This document shows, in pieces, positions 59,990-64,000 of a stretch of DNA of 64,000 nt. Position numbers and translations under genes: made by a program. The stretch lies in NCBI GenBank assembly GCA_900469965.1, contig UBZP01000015.1:1-64000 (forward strand), given 5' to 3'. How positions within the stretch are numbered: the stretch's first letter is position 1; each line of letters starts with the position of its first letter. The notes beneath the pieces were generated by a model. The model was not told where the DNA came from and did no database searches. It saw only the letters and a program-made list of their open reading frames with translations. This DNA is from Hyphomicrobiales bacterium (GTDB lineage: Bacteria > Pseudomonadota > Alphaproteobacteria > Rhizobiales > Rhizobiaceae).

Positions 59990-60466
59990 ATGAGCTTGCA
60001 GGATCTCGCATGGCTGGCGATGGCGGCCTATGCCGTCCATATCCTGGAGGAGCATACGTTCGACTGGCGCAACTGGGCGCGGGGCGTCATCGGGCTGCCG
60101 GTCGAGTGGACGGATTTCTACGTCACCAACGCGGTGGTCATCGCGGTCGGCATCGCTCAGGCGCAACTGGCGCCGACCGTGCCCCTGATCCCGCTGATCT
60201 TCGCAGCACTGATGCTGATCAACGCGGTGTTCTTCCACATCCTGCCGGTGATCCGGACGAAGGGGCGCTTCTCGCCGGGGCTCGCGACCGCGGTGGTGCT
60301 GTTCCTGCCGCTCGGGACGGCGATCTTCCTGAAGGCGGCGGAGGAGGGGCGCCTCGACGTCGTGACGGGCCTCTCGGCCTTTCTCGGCGGGGCGCTGCTG
60401 ATGGCCTATCCGGTGGTGATGCTGCACCTGAAGGCGAGACCCTATTTCCGGCAGGCCGAAAAATGA
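59990..60466 (+). CDS. HXXEE-domain membrane protein
   Basis: The 158-residue protein has four to five hydrophobic segments. It carries the HXXEE pattern (AYAVHILEEHTFDWRNW), an FYVTNA segment, and NAVFFHILPVIRTKGRFSPGL, as in the HXXEE family. The family function is unknown; the conserved His and Glu suggest a metal or catalytic site in the membrane. It lies between the flavoprotein and Rieske genes in the same direction, so it may help uptake or processing in the demethylation locus. Confidence 0.83.
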   Translation: MSLQDLAWLAMAAYAVHILEEHTFDWRNWARGVIGLPVEWTDFYVTNAVVIAVGIAQAQLAPTVPLIPLIFAALMLINAVFFHILPVIRTKGRFSPGLATAVVLFLPLGTAIFLKAAEEGRLDVVTGLSAFLGGALLMAYPVVMLHLKARPYFRQAEK

Positions 60467-60515
60467 CTGTGACTTCCTCCCTCTCGTCTTATTTCTTGTT
60501 CCATGGAGCTTTCAG

Positions 60516-61748
60516 GTGATCGTTTCCGATCTCAAGGACCTCAATACGCCCTCCGGCGACCGGATCGATCGCCTCGTCGCGGCGCACCGGCCGGGTCACG
60601 GCCTCTCGCGTCCGTTCTACCACGACCAGGATATCTACGAACGCGACCTGGAGCGGGTCTTCCGCCGGCACTGGCACTGCATCGCCCATGAGAGCGTCAT
60701 TCCGAACGCCAACGATTTCGAGGTGTTCCGCATGGCCGACGAGCAGGTGATCCTGACGCGGCATGCCGACGGCTCGATCCATGCGCTGCTCAACGTCTGC
60801 CGCCATCGCGGCGCCGAGGTCTGCACGAAGGACAAGGGCAATGCGCGGGTCTTCGTCTGCCCCTACCATGCCTGGACCTATTCCAACGACGGCGCCTTGC
60901 GCGCCGCCCGGCTGATGCCGAAGGAGTTCAAGCGCGAGGACCACGGGCTGAAGAAGCTGCACGTGCGGGTGGTCGAGGGGCTGGTGTTCGTCTCGTTCGC
61001 GAAGGTGCCGCTCGATTTTGCCGAGGTCGAGCACCTGCTGCATGCGACCTGCGGCCAATACGGCTGGGGAAACGCGAAGGTCGCGCACCGGGAGAGCTAC
61101 GCGGTCAGCGCCAACTGGAAGCTCGCCGTCGAGAACTATGTCGAGTGCTACCACTGCGGCCCGGCGCATCCGGAATATTCGCAGACGCATGCGCTGGAGC
61201 AGCCGCTGCACATGATCGAGGCGATGAACGAGGCGATGGAAGAGCGCACCTGCGCGCTCGGCATCGAGGTCGGCTCCGGCAATCACTGGCAGACCTCCGA
61301 GGGTGGCAAGGAGGCGATCCACGCCTTCCGCTACGCGCTCTATGACGGGGTCAAGAGCGGCAGCGAGGACGGGGCGGCGGTGGCGCCGCTGATGGGCCGT
61401 TTCACCGATTTCGACGGCGGCGTCACCTCGATCCACCTCGGCGGCACGACCTTCCTCGTCTGCTATCCCGACCACGGCATGATCTACCGCTTCATCCCCA
61501 AGACGGCCGAGACCTGCGAGATGGAGCTGATCTGGCTGGTGGACGGCAAGGCCGAGGCGGGGCGCGACTACGATCTCGACCGGCTGACCTGGCTGTGGAA
61601 GGTCACCACCGACGAGGACAAGGCGATCATCGAACACACCGCGCGCGGCGTGCGCTCGCACTATTTCGAGCCCGGCCCGATCGCGCCGATGGAGCACAAC
61701 GAGCTGCGCTACATCGACTGGTATCTGGACGAGATCAGCCGGGCGTGA
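60516..61748 (+). CDS. GbcA-like Rieske demethylase, alpha subunit
   Basis: The 410-residue protein has Rieske ligands C95, H97, C115 and H118 (CRHRG...CPYHAW). Its iron-site segment WKLAVENYVECYHCGPAH includes E210, H213 and H218. The ENxxECYHC pattern is typical of glycine betaine demethylase GbcA and related N-demethylases such as proline-betaine (stachydrine) and carnitine oxygenases. It should convert a quaternary betaine into its tertiary amine with release of formaldehyde. No GbcB-type reductase is adjacent. The start is GTG at 60516, preceded by GGAG. Confidence 0.9.
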   Translation: MIVSDLKDLNTPSGDRIDRLVAAHRPGHGLSRPFYHDQDIYERDLERVFRRHWHCIAHESVIPNANDFEVFRMADEQVILTRHADGSIHALLNVCRHRGAEVCTKDKGNARVFVCPYHAWTYSNDGALRAARLMPKEFKREDHGLKKLHVRVVEGLVFVSFAKVPLDFAEVEHLLHATCGQYGWGNAKVAHRESYAVSANWKLAVENYVECYHCGPAHPEYSQTHALEQPLHMIEAMNEAMEERTCALGIEVGSGNHWQTSEGGKEAIHAFRYALYDGVKSGSEDGAAVAPLMGRFTDFDGGVTSIHLGGTTFLVCYPDHGMIYRFIPKTAETCEMELIWLVDGKAEAGRDYDLDRLTWLWKVTTDEDKAIIEHTARGVRSHYFEPGPIAPMEHNELRYIDWYLDEISRA

Positions 61749-61795
61749 GGGGGGGTGGGTGATGAGGAACTCCTGGATTTGACCGCGGGCAGCCT

Positions 61796-61932
61796 CCTCA
61801 GCCACCGTCACCCCGGACTTGATCCGGGGTCCAGCCACGCCGCGTCGGCGGCGTGAGGGAGTGCACCTTCCGCGCGCAAGGACTTGCGCGCGCTGGATGC
61901 CGGATCAAGTCCGGCATGACGGTGGTTGAGGG
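61796..61932. repeat. Long imperfect inverted repeat of a second REP-like type
   Basis: The arms share CCACCGTCA/TGACGGTGG and CCGGACTTGATCCGG/CCGGATCAAGTCCGG blocks, together with GTCCAGC/GCTGGAT. The element is unrelated to the RIME copies and lies between the Rieske and MttB-like genes. Similar rDNA-free palindromes with the CCGGACTTGATCCGG core are common in Rhizobiales (from memory). Confidence 0.75.
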
Positions 61933-62115
61933 GCGCGGCACCAAATGGTGACGTGGTCCTCGTTGGGAAGGCCGGCCTGCGTGCCGGTGGTCGTCGATGG
62001 GTGTCCAAGGCCGATGAGAATGGAATCGAATCAACGGACTACGCAGAAAGATTGAAGTTCCGAATCTGCTTTCGCACCGGTCGGTCGCGCAAAGCCGCAG
62101 CATGTGGAGGGCGCA

Positions 62116-63660
62116 ATGAGCATAGCCGAAGCAACCCAGACGTCGAGGCGCGCCGGCGGGCGGGCTGCCCGCGTCGCCATGCGGGCAGCGCCGCTGGCGG
62201 AGAACGTCCGTCCGGTTCGCCCGGGGCTTTCGGGCGGGCAGTACAAGCCGCTGACGGAGGCCGGCGTGCGCCGCATCCACGAGGCGGCACTCGATGCGCT
62301 GGAGAACATCGGCCTTGCGAATGCGCCGAAGTCCGGCATCGAGATCATGACGGGGGCCGGCGCGATCCTCGGCGAGGACGGGCGCATCCGCTTCCCCCGC
62401 GCGCTGGTCGAGGACATGCTGGCGGTCGCCGCGCGCGACATCACGCTCTACGGCCGCGATCCGAAATACGATCTCGAACTGACCGGTACACGGGTCTACT
62501 ACGGCACCGCGGGTGCTGCGGTGCACATCGTCGACGTGGAGAAGCGGGAGTACCGCGAATCCACGGCGAAGGACCTCTTCAACGCGGCGCAGCTCGTCCA
62601 TCATCTCGACAATGTGCACTTCTTCCAGCGGGCGATGGTCTGCCGCGACGTGGCCGACAACTTCCTGATGGACATCAACACGCTCTACGGCTGCTGCGCC
62701 GGCACCTCCAAGCATGTCGGCACGAGTTTCTCCGATCCGTCGCATGTCGCCGGCTGCTTCGACCTGATCCACATGATGGCGGGCGGTGAGGACCGGTGGC
62801 GGGCGCGGCCGTTCGTGTCGAACTCCAACTGCTTCGTCGTGCCACCGATGAAGTTCGCCGAGGAGAGCTGCATCACCATGGAGGCCTGCATCCGTGCCGG
62901 CATGCCGATCCTGCTGCTATCGGCGGGGCAGGCCGGTGCGACAGCGCCGGCACCGCTGGCGACTGCGATCGTGCAGGCCGTGGCGGAGTGCCTGGCGGGC
63001 GTCGTCTACGTCAACGCCATGGCGCCCGGCCATCCGGCGATCTTCGGCACCTGGCCGTTCGTCTCGGACCTGCGCACCGGTGCGATGTCCGGCGGCTCGG
63101 GAGAGCAGGCGCTGTTGACGGCCGGCTGCGCGCAGATGCACCAGTTCTACCGCCTGCCGGGCGGGGCGGCGGCGGGGATCGCCGATTCCAAGCTGCCCGA
63201 CATGCAGGCCGGCTGGGAGCAGGCGATCTCGAATGTGATGGCAGGTCTGTCCGGCCTCAACATGGTCTACGAGGCGGTCGGCATGCATGCCTCGCTGCTC
63301 GGCTTCTGCCTGGAGAGCCTGGTGCTGGGCGACGACCTGCTCGGCCAGGTGCAGCGCTGCGTGCGCGGCATCGACGTCACCGAGGATTCGGTCTCGCTGG
63401 AGACGATGCGATCGGTGTGCATCGACGGGCCGGGGCATTATCTCGGTGATCCGCAGACGCTGTCGCTGATGCAGACCGAATACGTCTATCCGGCCGTGGC
63501 CGACCGCACGAGCCCGAAGGAATGGGCGGAAATCGGCCGGCCGGACCTCGTCGCCAAGGCGATCGAGCGGAAGAACCGCATTCTCGCCGATGCCGGCGGC
63601 CCGCTGTTCGACCCCGAGATCGACCGGGCGGTGCGGGAGAAGTTCAGGATCTATTTCTGA
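62116..63660 (+). CDS. MttB-family trimethylamine/betaine methyltransferase homologue, non-pyrrolysine
   Basis: The 514-residue protein belongs to the MttB/COG5598 family: PLTEAGVRRIHEAALDALENIGL, AAVHIVDVEKREYRESTAKDL, MDINTLYGCCAGTSKHVGTSF, SLQTEY-like SLMQTEYVYP, RTSPKEWAEIGRPDLV. There is no in-frame TAG, so it lacks pyrrolysine. Characterised non-Pyl members (MtgB, MtpB, MtcB) demethylate glycine betaine, proline betaine or carnitine onto a corrinoid protein. No corrinoid protein gene is in the window. The ATG at 62116 follows GGAGG. Confidence 0.9.
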   Translation: MSIAEATQTSRRAGGRAARVAMRAAPLAENVRPVRPGLSGGQYKPLTEAGVRRIHEAALDALENIGLANAPKSGIEIMTGAGAILGEDGRIRFPRALVEDMLAVAARDITLYGRDPKYDLELTGTRVYYGTAGAAVHIVDVEKREYRESTAKDLFNAAQLVHHLDNVHFFQRAMVCRDVADNFLMDINTLYGCCAGTSKHVGTSFSDPSHVAGCFDLIHMMAGGEDRWRARPFVSNSNCFVVPPMKFAEESCITMEACIRAGMPILLLSAGQAGATAPAPLATAIVQAVAECLAGVVYVNAMAPGHPAIFGTWPFVSDLRTGAMSGGSGEQALLTAGCAQMHQFYRLPGGAAAGIADSKLPDMQAGWEQAISNVMAGLSGLNMVYEAVGMHASLLGFCLESLVLGDDLLGQVQRCVRGIDVTEDSVSLETMRSVCIDGPGHYLGDPQTLSLMQTEYVYPAVADRTSPKEWAEIGRPDLVAKAIERKNRILADAGGPLFDPEIDRAVREKFRIYF

Positions 63661-63697
63661 GCGGGACGCCGGGATCGATTGCGCCTTCGCGCCGATC

Positions 63698-64000
63698 TCA
63701 TTGCGGCGGCAGCGATCGGGCGAGCGCGCGCACGTCGCTGACCGTCCAGGTCCATTGCGGTTCGGTGATCTGCAGCAGGTCGCTGCCGGTGAAGACGACG
63801 AAGGTGGTGAAGGGCTGGCTTTCGCCGGGAAGCACGCGGGCGACGATCAGGGCGGTATCGGTGCCGACCGGTCTGCAGGCGCCCGCCGGGCAGTTCGCAA
63901 GCGTGATGCTGAGGCGCATCGACTGCAACGTGGCGGCGCTGTTGTTGGTGATCGTGCCGGTGACGCGGTAGCTCGTCACCGGCTGGCCGACGGTGAACTG
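63698..64000 (-). CDS. Unrecognised protein, truncated by the window edge
   Basis: The frame is open to the right edge of the window, so only the C-terminal part is visible (about 100 residues, ending SLPPQ). It contains VTGTITNNSAATLQSMRLSITLANCPAGACRPVG and LPGESQPFTTFVVF, which look like beta-sandwich or FxLYD-like repeat sequence of secreted or membrane-anchored proteins. No function is assigned. The true start lies beyond the window. Confidence 0.6.
   Translation of the reverse strand, partial: QFTVGQPVTSYRVTGTITNNSAATLQSMRLSITLANCPAGACRPVGTDTALIVARVLPGESQPFTTFVVFTGSDLLQITEPQWTWTVSDVRALARSLPPQ

Noticed and set aside
62116-63660. Pyrrolysine-containing trimethylamine methyltransferase
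   Set aside because: The frame has no internal TAG codon and no pyl genes are seen, so it is a non-pyrrolysine homologue.

Overview
The window is GC-rich and densely coded, and comes from an aerobic alphaproteobacterium. It most resembles the Rhizobiales, family Rhizobiaceae (Rhizobium, Ensifer, Shinella or Agrobacterium type). The grounds are codon and GC style, several copies of a palindromic intergenic element that looks like the rhizobial RIME family, a rhizobial-style N-acetylglucosamine/MurNAc-6-P divergon, Ugp/Pot-type ABC systems, and many oxygenases and flavoproteins for small methylated amines. No rRNA, tRNA, transposase, phage gene or CRISPR array was found. Nearly all genes look intact.

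Layout. 0.9-2.7 kb: a fused dehydroshikimate dehydratase/HPPD-like gene behind a promoter with a palindromic operator. 2.9-7.6 kb: a small secreted protein, then a surface-glycan style group (hexapeptide acetyltransferase, GT92-like, GT8-like and two sialyltransferase-like proteins). 7.9-13 kb: single genes (CxxC protein, Tex30-like hydrolase, LysE exporter, FGE-like enzyme, UPF0303, membrane dipeptidase) and a probable small RNA at about 9309-9407. 13.2-23.7 kb: a divergent amino-sugar regulon. On the minus strand are a BadF-type kinase, a GntR regulator, a SIS deaminase and nagA. On the plus strand are murQ and an ABC importer with a Gfo/Idh/MocA oxidoreductase. Both promoters carry the same TGGTAT-N5-TGGYAT direct repeat. 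23.9-28.9 kb: an RND efflux pump with its TetR regulator.

29.5-43.9 kb is the most interesting region. Four gene groups and one single gene, facing both ways, encode a GcvT-like protein, two PYROXD2/CrtI-like flavoproteins, a SAM methyltransferase, a BetI-like TetR regulator, a PotD-like binding protein, an amine oxidase, PotA/PotC/PotB-like transporter parts, a class III aminotransferase and a Rieske oxygenase. All three regulatory gaps carry the same site, close to TTGAATGAACGTTCAGCAA, so this looks like one regulon for uptake and breakdown of an N-methylated or polyamine-like compound. No choline dehydrogenase or betaine aldehyde dehydrogenase is present, so it is not the classical bet system.

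44-50.4 kb holds a VWA protein, a DUF1772 membrane protein, a GH32 fructan/sucrose hydrolase, a Tat-exported haloperoxidase-like hydrolase, a GlxA-type AraC regulator and a thioredoxin-fold peroxiredoxin-like protein. 50.4-53.7 kb is one large zinc-ribbon/adenylate cyclase/AAA/TPR signalling protein. 53.8-63.7 kb is a second methylamine locus: a LysR regulator divergent from two tandem dimethylglycine/sarcosine dehydrogenase-like flavoproteins, an HXXEE membrane protein, a GbcA-like Rieske demethylase and a non-pyrrolysine MttB-like methyltransferase. The window ends inside an unrecognised minus-strand gene.
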